Shown here in pieces: positions 16,353-25,305 of a stretch of DNA of 64,000 bases. This DNA comes from Bradyrhizobium stylosanthis (GTDB lineage: Bacteria > Pseudomonadota > Alphaproteobacteria > Rhizobiales > Xanthobacteraceae). The notes beneath the pieces were generated by a model that was not told where the DNA came from, searched no databases, and saw only the letters and a list, made by a program, of their open reading frames with translations. The stretch lies in NCBI RefSeq assembly GCF_001641335.1, contig NZ_LVEM01000001.1, positions 1,834,580 through 1,898,579 on the forward strand, in the 5' to 3' direction. The translations under genes and the position numbers were made by a program. The first letter of the stretch is position 1. The number at the start of each line of letters is the position of its first letter.

Positions 16353-18881
16353 CTACCACGCATATCGGACGACGCCTTTTCCCGTATAGGCCCGCGTCAC
16401 GCTCGAAAACTCGCCCTCGAGGGTCGCCGCGGCTGACCAGCCGCTCTGCCATCGCTTTTCAAGAGCGGCCGTGAGAAGCGCGGAGTCCGCGGCCTGCGCA
16501 GCGCCGTTGACGACGAAGCTGGCATCCGGCAGCGCCTGAAAGGTCGCAGCGATCGCCCGGTTCGGATTGAAATCATGCGCCCAGGCGAGACGTCCGCGCA
16601 GCGTGAGGACGCCATTGGTCGCGGCAACCACTCTGTCGGCGCGGAAGCCGAGCTCGGCACGGGGATCGGTGACGCTCTTCGAACCATAGGCGAGCGCAAA
16701 CGCGTTGCTTCCCGACAGCACAGCCTCGGCATAGCCGGGCAGCGCGATGGTGGTGAACTGCCCCGCCGCGTAGGGCGTCAAGCCGACATTCATCCATGGC
16801 GGCGCGAAGCGATGGCCGGTCTCGACCCGACCCGACCAGGCGTTGGCATTGAACTCGGCCCGCAACCGGTCCGAGCCGGAGATGGTCACCGTGCGGTCTG
16901 TGGTGACGTCCTGCCAGCCATAAGCCAGCGCCGCGGCGACATAGGCCGGGCCGTTCACGTGGCGCAGATACGCGCCGGCCTGGAACAGGTCGGAGCGTCC
17001 TCTGCCAAGCCCGTTCACGGCAAAATTGGTCCCGCCGCCGGCCAGCGCAAAGCCGGCTAGCGTATCGGCCGAGAACCGGTAATCGGCCCCGACGGCGGTC
17101 CCAAACACGCGACTCGTCGCATCGTTCGATCCGAGCGCGGCGTGTCCGTTACTTTCCTGCGCCCCGCCAAAGCCGGACGCCCACACCGACCAACGTGCAG
17201 CCTCAGGGCACAGGCGCGGCTTGCCGCGCTGCTCCGGCACGGCGCAATCCGGTACGCTGCGATCGGCGAGCAAGTTGACGAACTGCCCCATCGCCTCGAA
17301 CGTCGTCTGCTGCACGCGCGTTGCAAGCTCGCCGGAGGCTTGCGTCAGGCCTCCAGCCGACAATGCGGCATAGACGCCGGGAATGCCGCCATTCCGGTTG
17401 AACGAGTTCGTCAGCCCGTTACCGACATTGCGCTGGTTGACGTTGAGGTGCGGCGCGATCGCGAAATCGAGCGCGAGGTTGAGATAGACGTTGTTGGCGT
17501 CGTAGCTCAGGCTGCTGTGGACGTTCGACGGCAGACCCGTGTTGAGGAGCGACGCAAACGTTCCGGACACACCGCCCGCTGCGCTGAGGATCGTATAGGT
17601 CTTCGAGACGTAGCTGCCCGCAGCAAACACCGCCTTCACGGTGGCACCGCCGAGATCCGCCGTTCCCGTGACCGTCGTCGAGGCGGCAACGGACGGGTTC
17701 ACCTGCACGAGGTAGAACGCGCCGGACGCGAAGGCGAGACTGCCGTCGAGCGTCAGCACCGTGCCGGCGCTGCCATTGCCCGGCGCCAGCGTGCCGCCGC
17801 TGTCGACCGAGACGATCGGCGAGACGATGCTGCCAGTCCCCATCAGCACCGCGCCGGACTGCACGGTCGCCGACGAGGTCCCGTTGAGGGAGCCTTCGAC
17901 GTCGAGCACGCCGCCGGCAACGATGGTCCCGCCGGTGTAGGTGCTCGTGCCGGTCAGGACGAGCGTGCCCGTGCCGACCTTGGTCAGCGAGCCGCCCGAG
18001 CCCTCGCCACTCCCGCCGTCCTGCAACACGCCGGCATAGGCGGTCGAGAGATTGTTGCCGCCAACCTCGAGATTCGTCGAACCGAGATAGATCGTGCCGG
18101 AGCCCTCGATCGAGCCCATCGTGACGCTGGGCGCGGTGCTGGACGATATGTCGACATAGGCATTGTTGATGAAGCGCGCCGTACCGCCGCTGCTGCTGTC
18201 CTGGAGGTAGATGATGCCCGAGCCGGAATTGGTGATCGTGGCATTGCCGGCCGTAGCCCCGCTCATGAACGTGACGGTGCCGAAATTGTTGATGCTGGAA
18301 TTGCCGGCGGTGCTGGTGTTCTTGAACGAGATATCGCTGTCGCTGTCGTTGTTGATCACGGCGCTGCCGGCCGTGGCACTCTGGGTGAAGGAGAGCGAAC
18401 CATTGTTGACGTTGATGGTCGCGGTCCCCGCGGTACTGCTGTTTCCGAACCTGACACCGCTGACATCGATGTTGAGGACAACGCTGCCACCGTTGACGAC
18501 AATGCCGGCGCCGAGAAATCGCAATGACACCTCACCATCAACGGTGATGACGTAGTTTCCCGCGTCGGAGTTGAAGGTCCATCCGCCGACCGATTGAATC
18601 GTCATAATGCTGAGATTTGTGATGGTGGACGCCCCGAACGAGGCGGTGCCGTCAGGAACGCTGCCGCCGCTCCAGTTCGATCCCGCCGCATAGACGTCCG
18701 AGCCGGGCGTGGCGAGCCAGGTCGCATCGATCGCTTTCGCGGGGGATGCGACCATCACCAGCGCCGCCGTCACCAGAGCCGAAGTGCCGAGCAAGGTGGT
18801 CAACGACCGCGCCGATGCACGCACCCACCCGTCAGCGGACCGGGCTCCGAAGACCGTCCCGAGATCACCACGCAACACCAT
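16353..18881 (-). CDS. Type Va autotransporter with repeat-rich passenger
   Basis: An autotransporter of about 842 residues: signal region, beta-helix passenger, C-terminal 12-strand barrel. The signal peptide is long (hydrophobic core LLGTSALVTAALVMVAS, cut before IDATW), as in large autotransporters. The passenger (about residues 55-440) contains five near-tandem units of about 20 residues with the pattern STAG-ATIN or TAGNATITN, then a PATR-type repeat (LTKVGTGTLVLTGTSTYTGGT). The barrel (about 560-842) ends in GVVRYAW, with an aromatic final residue as needed for BAM insertion. ATG 18881 has AAGGG 5 bases upstream; ATG 18911 is an alternative. No protease triad was seen. It is divergent from an AraC regulator. 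Confidence 0.9.
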   Translation of the reverse strand: MVLRGDLGTVFGARSADGWVRASARSLTTLLGTSALVTAALVMVASPAKAIDATWLATPGSDVYAAGSNWSGGSVPDGTASFGASTITNLSIMTIQSVGGWTFNSDAGNYVITVDGEVSLRFLGAGIVVNGGSVVLNIDVSGVRFGNSSTAGTATINVNNGSLSFTQSATAGSAVINNDSDSDISFKNTSTAGNSSINNFGTVTFMSGATAGNATITNSGSGIIYLQDSSSGGTARFINNAYVDISSSTAPSVTMGSIEGSGTIYLGSTNLEVGGNNLSTAYAGVLQDGGSGEGSGGSLTKVGTGTLVLTGTSTYTGGTIVAGGVLDVEGSLNGTSSATVQSGAVLMGTGSIVSPIVSVDSGGTLAPGNGSAGTVLTLDGSLAFASGAFYLVQVNPSVAASTTVTGTADLGGATVKAVFAAGSYVSKTYTILSAAGGVSGTFASLLNTGLPSNVHSSLSYDANNVYLNLALDFAIAPHLNVNQRNVGNGLTNSFNRNGGIPGVYAALSAGGLTQASGELATRVQQTTFEAMGQFVNLLADRSVPDCAVPEQRGKPRLCPEAARWSVWASGFGGAQESNGHAALGSNDATSRVFGTAVGADYRFSADTLAGFALAGGGTNFAVNGLGRGRSDLFQAGAYLRHVNGPAYVAAALAYGWQDVTTDRTVTISGSDRLRAEFNANAWSGRVETGHRFAPPWMNVGLTPYAAGQFTTIALPGYAEAVLSGSNAFALAYGSKSVTDPRAELGFRADRVVAATNGVLTLRGRLAWAHDFNPNRAIAATFQALPDASFVVNGAAQAADSALLTAALEKRWQSGWSAAATLEGEFSSVTRAYTGKGVVRYAW

Positions 18882-19207
18882 TCCAGCCCTTAACCCCGCC
18901 TTCGGCATCATGCCGTCGTGGACCCGGTCTCCCGCTGCCCTGGGGCGCTATTCGAGCCTCCACGAGGTAGCGTCAATGCGAGCAAGCGGCCTGGAAACGC
19001 CGCATCAATAGACTGAGACAAACGAGCAAGAGCCCCGGGGGCTTCGGGGCGTGACGGGCACGCGGATCGGACGCTGAGTACCCAACGATACCGGCGGGAT
19101 TCGCATACAAATGATCCGCTTTCCCTCTGCCGGAGATCGCCCTATACCCCGGAGCCGGCTTCCCCGGCTGCCCCTCCCAAGACGATCGATACGCGACCAC
19201 GACCACC
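18882..19207. promoter_or_regulatory. Divergent promoter region between autotransporter and AraC regulator
   Basis: This 326-bp gap must carry both promoters. It contains a hairpin AGCCGG (19153-19158) / CCGGCT (19164-19169) about 40 bases before the AraC-type start and a G/C palindrome AGCCCCGGGGGCT near 19030. I found no operator that can be assigned with confidence. Confidence 0.5.
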
Positions 19208-20323
19208 ATGAGCGACAACGGCACAACCACACGTCCGAAGGACGCCTCCGGACTGACGGGCGATGCTGCCCCGGCCTCATCCCAGCTCCCGGCCTTCGGC
19301 TTCACGGCCGACCTGATGGATCCAAGCGCGAACATCGCGGCCTGGCGGGAGGCCATCGCGACGCTGTTCGACGTCGACGAATTGGCTGCCGACGAGCCCG
19401 GCCCGTTCCGTGCCGACGTCAGTTCCTACGCCATGGGGCCGGTGCTGATCGGGCTGAGCCGTGCCAGCGGCCAGCGTTTCCGCCGCACCCCCGAGACGAT
19501 TGCGCGCAGCGGCGTGGACCACATCATCCTCCAGCTCTATGTGGCGGGTGGCTTTGACGGCGTTGCCGGCGCCCGGCCGGTTCGCGTGCGCGCCGGCGAC
19601 ATCTGCCTGTTCGACCTTGCCCAGACGCTGGAGACCAGGGCGACCGCCTTCGAGAATGTCACCTTGGTCGTGCCGCGCCCGATGTTCGGCACGCATCTGC
19701 TGCGGGTCGACGATTTGCACGGCCTCGTCCTGCCCGCGAGCGGCGTGATCGCAAGGCTGCTTGCGGGGCACCTCAGCGCCCTGTTCGAATTTGCGCCGCG
19801 CATGACGCTCGACGAATGCCAGTCGGTGGTCGAGGGCACGGTCTCGCTCCTTGCTGCATGCTTGCGCAACGAGCTCGAACGCGTCGAGGCCGACGCGGAG
19901 CAGCCCGTCACCGCGGGACCGTCCCTGATGCGCATCCGCCAGCATATCGAGGCCAGCCTTGGCAGCGACGATCTGTCGGCCAGTTCGATCGCAACCCGCT
20001 TCGGCTTGTCACGGGCCTCGCTGTACCGGCTGTTCGCGCCGGTCGGCGGCATCGCCGATTACATCCGCAGCCGCCGGCTGCACCGCGCCTTCTTCGACCT
20101 CGCCAATTCCGATGCGCGCAACTTGAGGATCAGCGAGGTCGCGCGGCGCTGGCAGCTCGGCACCGACGCGCATTTCACGCGCTCCTTCAAGGCAGCCTAT
20201 GGCATCACGCCGCGGGCAGCCCGCGAGGCCGCACTGCTCGGCGTGCAGCGCGGCAGTGATGGAGCGGGCGGCGCGACAATTTCCCGCTGGATGCGCGAGA
20301 TCGCGCCACCGAGCCCGGACTGA
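19208..20323 (+). CDS. AraC family transcriptional regulator
   Basis: A 371-residue regulator with an N-terminal cupin-like sensing domain and a C-terminal double helix-turn-helix. The DNA-binding part (about residues 240-350) is typical: SLMRIRQHIEASLGSDDLSASSIATRFGLSRASLYRLF for the first motif, and ISEVARRWQLGTDAHFTRSFKAAYGITPRAAREAA for the second. The N-terminal part (VSSYAMGPVLIGLSRASGQRF, VDHIILQLYVAGGF, VRAGDICLFDLAQTLETRA) matches the AraC_binding_2 group. It is transcribed away from the autotransporter gene across 326 bp, so control of that surface protein is a reasonable guess. The effector is unknown. Confidence 0.9.
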   Translation: MSDNGTTTRPKDASGLTGDAAPASSQLPAFGFTADLMDPSANIAAWREAIATLFDVDELAADEPGPFRADVSSYAMGPVLIGLSRASGQRFRRTPETIARSGVDHIILQLYVAGGFDGVAGARPVRVRAGDICLFDLAQTLETRATAFENVTLVVPRPMFGTHLLRVDDLHGLVLPASGVIARLLAGHLSALFEFAPRMTLDECQSVVEGTVSLLAACLRNELERVEADAEQPVTAGPSLMRIRQHIEASLGSDDLSASSIATRFGLSRASLYRLFAPVGGIADYIRSRRLHRAFFDLANSDARNLRISEVARRWQLGTDAHFTRSFKAAYGITPRAAREAALLGVQRGSDGAGGATISRWMREIAPPSPD

Positions 20324-20350
20324 TCGCTCGTCCTCCCCGCGCAACAGGAC

Positions 20351-21766
20351 CTACGGCGTCGGCAAATGATAGACCAGCGATCCGCGCAGCGTGTGGATCG
20401 TGCCGCCCGCGCTGACGCTGGTGAACAAGCTGTCCGTCAGATCGTCGCGCGTCTCGACATGCGTCAAGCGATATTCGGCACGGGCCGAGATCCTGTCGCT
20501 GAAGAAGCGCTCGAAACCGCCGCCAACAGTCGCGCCGTGATATTCACGCTCGGGGCTGGTGCTGACAAATCCCAGCAGATTGTAGGTGACGCCGCGTGCG
20601 GTCGACCCGCTATAGCCGCCCAGCACATAGACCAGCGTCTCTGGCGAGACGAGATAGCCGGCGCGCCCACCGACGGTCCAGGCCCACTTCACCGACGCGA
20701 GATCCGACGTGATCGTCGCGCCTCCGCCCGTTGCCGTGACGCTGGCCCCGCCGTTCGTCGCAAGATCGATCAGGCCGAACGCACCAATCACCCATTTCGG
20801 TGCGATCTGTCGATCATAGCCGATGGTGAAAGTGCCGCCCACATCGGCGCCGCCGAGACCCTCGGCGTTGAAATCCAGTGCCCCGGGAATCGATGCCGCC
20901 ACATGCGGCGTGATGGCATCGCCACCGATGCCTGCGCCGACATAGACACCCGTCCAGGCCGGATTGAGCGCCGGCGCGGCAGCCGTGGTCGCAGGACCGC
21001 CGAATTGACCAAAGCGGTAGGCCGCACCGATCCGGATCACGTGCTCCGACAGGTCGGTGGTCCAGACCGCGCCGAGCGGATCGACCGTCGTGTTGCGGCC
21101 GAGCCCGACATAGCGATACTCACCGCGCAGCGACACGTTGCCGGCAAGACGATACTCCACGCCCGCGCCGACCGTATAACCATGCGAGGTCTGTGCCGGC
21201 TCCTGCACCGTTAGGGAGGGGCCGCCCCCGAGGATCACGTAGCTCAGATTCCAGTTGTTGATGCGCATCTGGCTGTAGCCGGCGAGCCCGTAGAGCAGGA
21301 TATCGGGTGTCGCCAGAAATCCGGCGCGGCCGCCGATGGTCCAGCCCTGGTCGAGCGACGGCATGCCTGCGGTCACGTTCAGCCCCAGGCCATTGCCCCC
21401 GACGTTCACAATCGTCCGCTGCCGCGACCAGTCGTAATCGACGAAGCCGCCGACCACGAAGCGCGGCGCAACCTGGACGTCGAAGCCGGCGAACGCCGAC
21501 AATCCAAGATCAGCACCCTGCAAGCCGTCGAGGCCGAACAACGAAGGGCCGCCGCCGACCGGCGTCAGGTTCGAGCGCCCCGACATGAAGTCGAAACCAA
21601 GTCCTGCGCCGATATAGAACTGGGTCCAGTTCGCCACCGGAGCAAGTCGTGACGGCGCCTTCACGGGCAAGTCGGCTGCGCGTGCGGCCGTTACGGCAAA
21701 GGCGGCGACCTGCGCGGCTCCGAGCAAGGTCACCGCACGTACCAGCCGTCGCTTCGAATGTACCAA
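20351..21766 (-). CDS. Outer-membrane protein with two tandem beta-barrel domains
   Basis: An outer-membrane protein of about 471 residues. After a signal peptide (VTLLGAAQVAAFAVTAARA, cut before ADLPVKAP) two copies of an 8-strand Omp25/Hbp-like barrel follow, each opening with the same signature (WTQFYIGAGLGFDF, then AWTGVYVGAGIGGDA) and each containing a WTIGGRAGF or WTVGGRAGY strand and closing pattern (IRIGAAYRF, LRGSLVYHL). Normal family members carry one barrel of about 200-250 residues, so this looks like an in-frame duplication. TTG 21766, with AGGGGCGAG just upstream, gives a normal-length signal peptide; the frame stays open to ATG 21847. The role is unknown, possibly structural or porin-like. 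Confidence 0.82.
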   Translation of the reverse strand: MVHSKRRLVRAVTLLGAAQVAAFAVTAARAADLPVKAPSRLAPVANWTQFYIGAGLGFDFMSGRSNLTPVGGGPSLFGLDGLQGADLGLSAFAGFDVQVAPRFVVGGFVDYDWSRQRTIVNVGGNGLGLNVTAGMPSLDQGWTIGGRAGFLATPDILLYGLAGYSQMRINNWNLSYVILGGGPSLTVQEPAQTSHGYTVGAGVEYRLAGNVSLRGEYRYVGLGRNTTVDPLGAVWTTDLSEHVIRIGAAYRFGQFGGPATTAAAPALNPAWTGVYVGAGIGGDAITPHVAASIPGALDFNAEGLGGADVGGTFTIGYDRQIAPKWVIGAFGLIDLATNGGASVTATGGGATITSDLASVKWAWTVGGRAGYLVSPETLVYVLGGYSGSTARGVTYNLLGFVSTSPEREYHGATVGGGFERFFSDRISARAEYRLTHVETRDDLTDSLFTSVSAGGTIHTLRGSLVYHLPTP

Positions 21767-21971
21767 GTCTCGCCCCTGTCGCCCCGTGCCGGTCGCGCCC
21801 ATGCAACCGGTCGAGCCGTCGTATTCGGTTCCGGGAGAGTCCGACAAGGCTAGAAACGCGCGCGCTCCTCAACGCCCGCCATTTTGCGGAACCGCTGTGA
21901 TCTCAAAGCCATAACGTGTGAATGAAGGTTCACGCCACGCGCATCTGCGCGTGCGGAGGATGCCTCGTCGG

Positions 21972-22424
21972 CTACACGTCGCCGTAAGCCGCCTCGGCCG
22001 GACGCGTGGTGCGGCCATAGCCGATGATCATGCAGAGCGCACCGATGATCGAGAGGTTCTTGAGCGCGTCGACCAGCATCTTGGCGTTGTCGGGCGGCAC
22101 CTGATTCCAGAAATCGTAGAACAGGACAGTCGCAACGGCGACGTAGACGATCAGCAGCATCGCGAAGAAGCGCGCGCCGAAATTCAGCGCGATCATCAGC
22201 CCGGCGATGATCTCGAGCCCGCCGACCGCAATCGCCAGCAGCTGCGGCGTGGTCATGGCGGTCGCCGTCTCGACCTGCTTGGCGTAGGGCGCGATCGCGT
22301 CGGGCACCACGACCTTGGTGGCGATGTAATCGGCCGTTGCCTGGATGGTGAAGAGCTTGGTGGCGCCCGTGTAGATGAACAGCACGGCGAACAGGATCCG
22401 CCCGAAAGTCACGAACGCTGGCAT
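21972..22424 (-). CDS. DoxX family membrane protein
   Basis: A 150-residue inner-membrane protein with four predicted membrane segments (FGRILFAVLFIYTGATKLF, LLAIAVGGLEIIAGLMIAL, FFAMLLIVYVAVATVLF, LSIIGALCMIIGYGRTT), the standard DoxX layout. The first segment ends with the family's GxxKLF pattern. DoxX proteins are linked to redox functions (for example thiosulfate or sulfenic stress) but most are uncharacterised. It appears monocistronic, between the double-barrel OMP gene and a palindromic repeat. The start ATG 22424 directly precedes the first membrane segment. Confidence 0.9.
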   Translation of the reverse strand: MPAFVTFGRILFAVLFIYTGATKLFTIQATADYIATKVVVPDAIAPYAKQVETATAMTTPQLLAIAVGGLEIIAGLMIALNFGARFFAMLLIVYVAVATVLFYDFWNQVPPDNAKMLVDALKNLSIIGALCMIIGYGRTTRPAEAAYGDV

Positions 22425-22553
22425 GATCGGCCTCTTGGCTCAGGCTTTTTGAAATCGGAACTTGGACTACGCGATTATGGAGAGTCCGTTTGCGGTTTTC
22501 AAACGGGGAAATGGAAAACTGCGAGCAATTCAAAAGTTGGCGGCGCGGGTGTG

Positions 22554-22707
22554 TCCCTCTCCCCTTGTGGGAGAGGGTGGATCGCCGCGAAGCGGCGAGA
22601 CGGGTGAGGGGTTTCTATCGGCATGGGCAACTCTCGCGATCGCGGCTCGCGGAGAGATACCCCTCATCCGGCGCTACGCGCCACCTTCTCCCACAAGGGG
22701 AGAAGGA
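22554..22707. repeat. Nested palindromic repeat (CCCTCTCCCCTTGTGGGAG family)
   Basis: A left unit TCCCTCTCCCCTTGTGGGAG and a right unit CTCCCACAAGGGGAGAAGG are each self-complementary and also pair with each other around about 100 bp, which itself contains GGGTGAGGGG / CCCCTCATCC arms. It lies upstream of doxX and downstream of the malic enzyme gene. Confidence 0.8.
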
Positions 22708-22738
22708 TTTGCACCTCCCGCGCGGCGACAGCTCGCCC

Positions 22739-25048
22739 TTACGTGAACAACGTCGGCTGCTGCCTCGCCGCGCGCTCCTGCGCTTCCACGACTGCCACCG
22801 CGGTCATGTTGAGGATGCCGCGCGCGGTCACCGAGGGGGTGAGGATGTGCGCCGGGCGCGCCGGGCCGACCAGGATCGGACCGACGGGCAGCGCGTCCGC
22901 CAGCGACTTGATCATCTGGTAGGCGACGTTGGCGGTGTCGAGCGTCGGCATGATCAAGATGTTGGCCTCGCCCTCGAGCTTGGAGTGCGGCAACACCATG
23001 CGGCGCGCGGCGGCGGAGAGCGCGGTGTCGCCCTGCATTTCGCCGTCGGCCTCGATCTCCGGGTGCTTCTCCTTCAGGAGCTGCGTCGCCCGGCGCATCT
23101 TGCGCGAGGATTCAGTGTCGTAGCTGCCGAAATCGGAGTGCGAGACGAAGGCGATCTTCGGTTTGATGTTGAAGCGCTGGACGTGGACCGCGGCGAGCGA
23201 GGCGATCTCGGCGAGCTCCTCCGCGCTCGGATTGGGGCGGACCTGCGTATCGGCGATGAAGAAGGCGCCCTTGCTGGTGATCAGCAGAGCCAGCGCGGCG
23301 TAGTCGCTGATCCCCGGCGAGAAGCCGACGATCTCGCGGACGTGGCGCAGATGGCTCATGTAGCGCCCCTCGACGCCGCAGAGCATCGCATCCGCCTCCC
23401 CGCGCGTCACCGCGAGCGCAGCGATGACCGTGTTGTTGGTGCGCACCACCGTGCGCGCCGCATCCGGCGTCACGCCGCGGCGGCCGGCGACCTCGACATA
23501 GGACTGCACGTAGGAGCGGTAGCGCGGATCGTCCTCGGGATTGACCAGATCAAAATCCTTGCCCGCCTTGATCGACAGGCCGAAGCGCTTGATGCGCGCC
23601 TCGACCACGGAGGGACGGCCGACCAGGATCGGGCGCGCCAGCTTCTCCTCCAGCACGACTTGCGTCGCGCGCAGCACGCGCTCGTCCTCGCCTTCGGCAT
23701 AGATCACGCGGACCGGCTGGGTCTTGGCCTTGGCGAACATCGGCTTCATGACGAGGCCGGAGCGGAAGGCGAAGCGCTCGAGCAGCGCGGTGTACTCGTC
23801 GAAATTGGTGATGGGCCTCGTCGCGACGCCCGATTCCATCGCAGCCTTCGCCACGGCCGGCGCGATGCGGAGGATCAACCTGGGATCAAAGGGGCTTGGG
23901 ATCAGCGAGCCCGGGCCGAAGCCCTGCGTCTCGCCGGTGTCAAACCCTTGCGCGACCGCATCGGACGGGGCCTCGCGCGCGAGCTGCGCGATGGCTTCGA
24001 CCGCGGCATGCTTCATCTCCTCGTTGATAGCGCTGGCGCCGACGTCGAGCGCACCGCGGAAGATGAAGGGGAAGCAGAGGACGTTGTTGACCTGGTTCGG
24101 ATAGTCGGAGCGGCCGGTGCAGATCATCGCGTCGGGGCGGACCTTGCGCGCCTCCTCCGGCATGATCTCCGGCGTCGGGTTGGCGAGCGCCATGATCAGC
24201 GGCTTGTCGCCCATCGCCTGCGCCATCTCCGGCTTGAGCACGCCCGGTGCCGACAGCCCGATGAAGATGTCTGCGCCGCCGATGACGTCGGCGAGCGTGC
24301 GCTTGTCGGTCTTCTGCGCATAGACCGCCTTCCAGCGGTCCATCGAGGTGTTGCGGCCCTCATGGACGAGGCCGTCGATGTCGCAGACCCAGATGTTCTT
24401 GCGCTGCGCGCCCATCGACACCAGCAGGTTCAGCGTCGCGATCGCCGCGGCCCCCGCCCCCGATGCCACGATCTTGACGTCGGACAGCTTCTTGCCGTTC
24501 AGCCGGAGGCCGTTGGTGATGGCGGCGGCGACGATGATGGCGGTGCCGTGCTGGTCATCATGGAAGACCGGGATCTTCATGCGCTCCTTCAGCCGCGCCT
24601 CGATCTCGAAGCACTCCGGCCCGCGGATGTCTTCCAGATTGATGCCGCCGAAGGTCGGCTCGAGCGCCGCCACGGTCTCGACCACGCGGTCGATGGTGTC
24701 GGCTGCGATCTCGATGTCGAACACGTCGATGCCGGCGAATTTCTTGAACAGGACGGCCTTGCCCTCCATCACCGGCTTGGAGGCCAGCGGGCCGATATTG
24801 CCGAGGCCGAGCACCGCGGTGCCGTTCGAGACCACGGCGACCAGATTGGCGCGGGTGGTCAGCGTGGCGGCCTCGGCCGGGTTCTTGGCGATCTCGGTGC
24901 AGGCGGCGGCGACGCCGGGAGAATAGGCAAGCGCGAGGTCGCGCTGGTTGGCAAGCGGCTTGCTTGCCTGGATCTCGAGTTTTCCGGGGCGCGGCAGACG
25001 ATGGTAGGCGAGCGCCGCCTGGTGGAGATCATCAGAATAGGACGACAT
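22739..25048 (-). CDS. maeB: NAD(P)-dependent malic enzyme with phosphotransacetylase-like C-terminal domain
   Basis: A 769-residue multidomain malic enzyme that decarboxylates malate to pyruvate with reduction of NAD(P); in rhizobia this supports dicarboxylate-driven metabolism in bacteroids. The malic N-terminal domain contains [42 protein letters not shown] and [17 protein letters not shown]. The NAD(P)-binding domain has [16 protein letters not shown]. Residues of about 430-769 form a phosphotransacetylase-like domain ([33 protein letters not shown]), usually regulatory and not catalytic. Whether it is the NAD (dme) or NADP (tme) type cannot be decided by eye. The start ATG 25048 gives the usual [24 protein letters not shown] terminus. 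Confidence 0.95.
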   Translation of the reverse strand: MSSYSDDLHQAALAYHRLPRPGKLEIQASKPLANQRDLALAYSPGVAAACTEIAKNPAEAATLTTRANLVAVVSNGTAVLGLGNIGPLASKPVMEGKAVLFKKFAGIDVFDIEIAADTIDRVVETVAALEPTFGGINLEDIRGPECFEIEARLKERMKIPVFHDDQHGTAIIVAAAITNGLRLNGKKLSDVKIVASGAGAAAIATLNLLVSMGAQRKNIWVCDIDGLVHEGRNTSMDRWKAVYAQKTDKRTLADVIGGADIFIGLSAPGVLKPEMAQAMGDKPLIMALANPTPEIMPEEARKVRPDAMICTGRSDYPNQVNNVLCFPFIFRGALDVGASAINEEMKHAAVEAIAQLAREAPSDAVAQGFDTGETQGFGPGSLIPSPFDPRLILRIAPAVAKAAMESGVATRPITNFDEYTALLERFAFRSGLVMKPMFAKAKTQPVRVIYAEGEDERVLRATQVVLEEKLARPILVGRPSVVEARIKRFGLSIKAGKDFDLVNPEDDPRYRSYVQSYVEVAGRRGVTPDAARTVVRTNNTVIAALAVTRGEADAMLCGVEGRYMSHLRHVREIVGFSPGISDYAALALLITSKGAFFIADTQVRPNPSAEELAEIASLAAVHVQRFNIKPKIAFVSHSDFGSYDTESSRKMRRATQLLKEKHPEIEADGEMQGDTALSAAARRMVLPHSKLEGEANILIMPTLDTANVAYQMIKSLADALPVGPILVGPARPAHILTPSVTARGILNMTAVAVVEAQERAARQQPTLFT

Positions 25049-25305
25049 GCGGTGTCTCGCTTCGCGTTACCGGCCTCAAAATGCACGATCCGGAGCGGTC
25101 GTCCAAGCGGGCGATATTTCCGGGTCGTGGAAACGGGATGAAGCACGGCCGCAGGCCCGGTGGCAACATCCGATTGCGCCCCCATCAACAGGGCGCATGG
25201 TCAAATATCTGATAGCGCTAGCTTTCCGCTAGCTTTCTCTGGACCGCGCCGCGCTTCCCGAATATGGCAGGTTGCGCGGTGCGAAACGAGCAACTGGAGC
25301 TGGGA

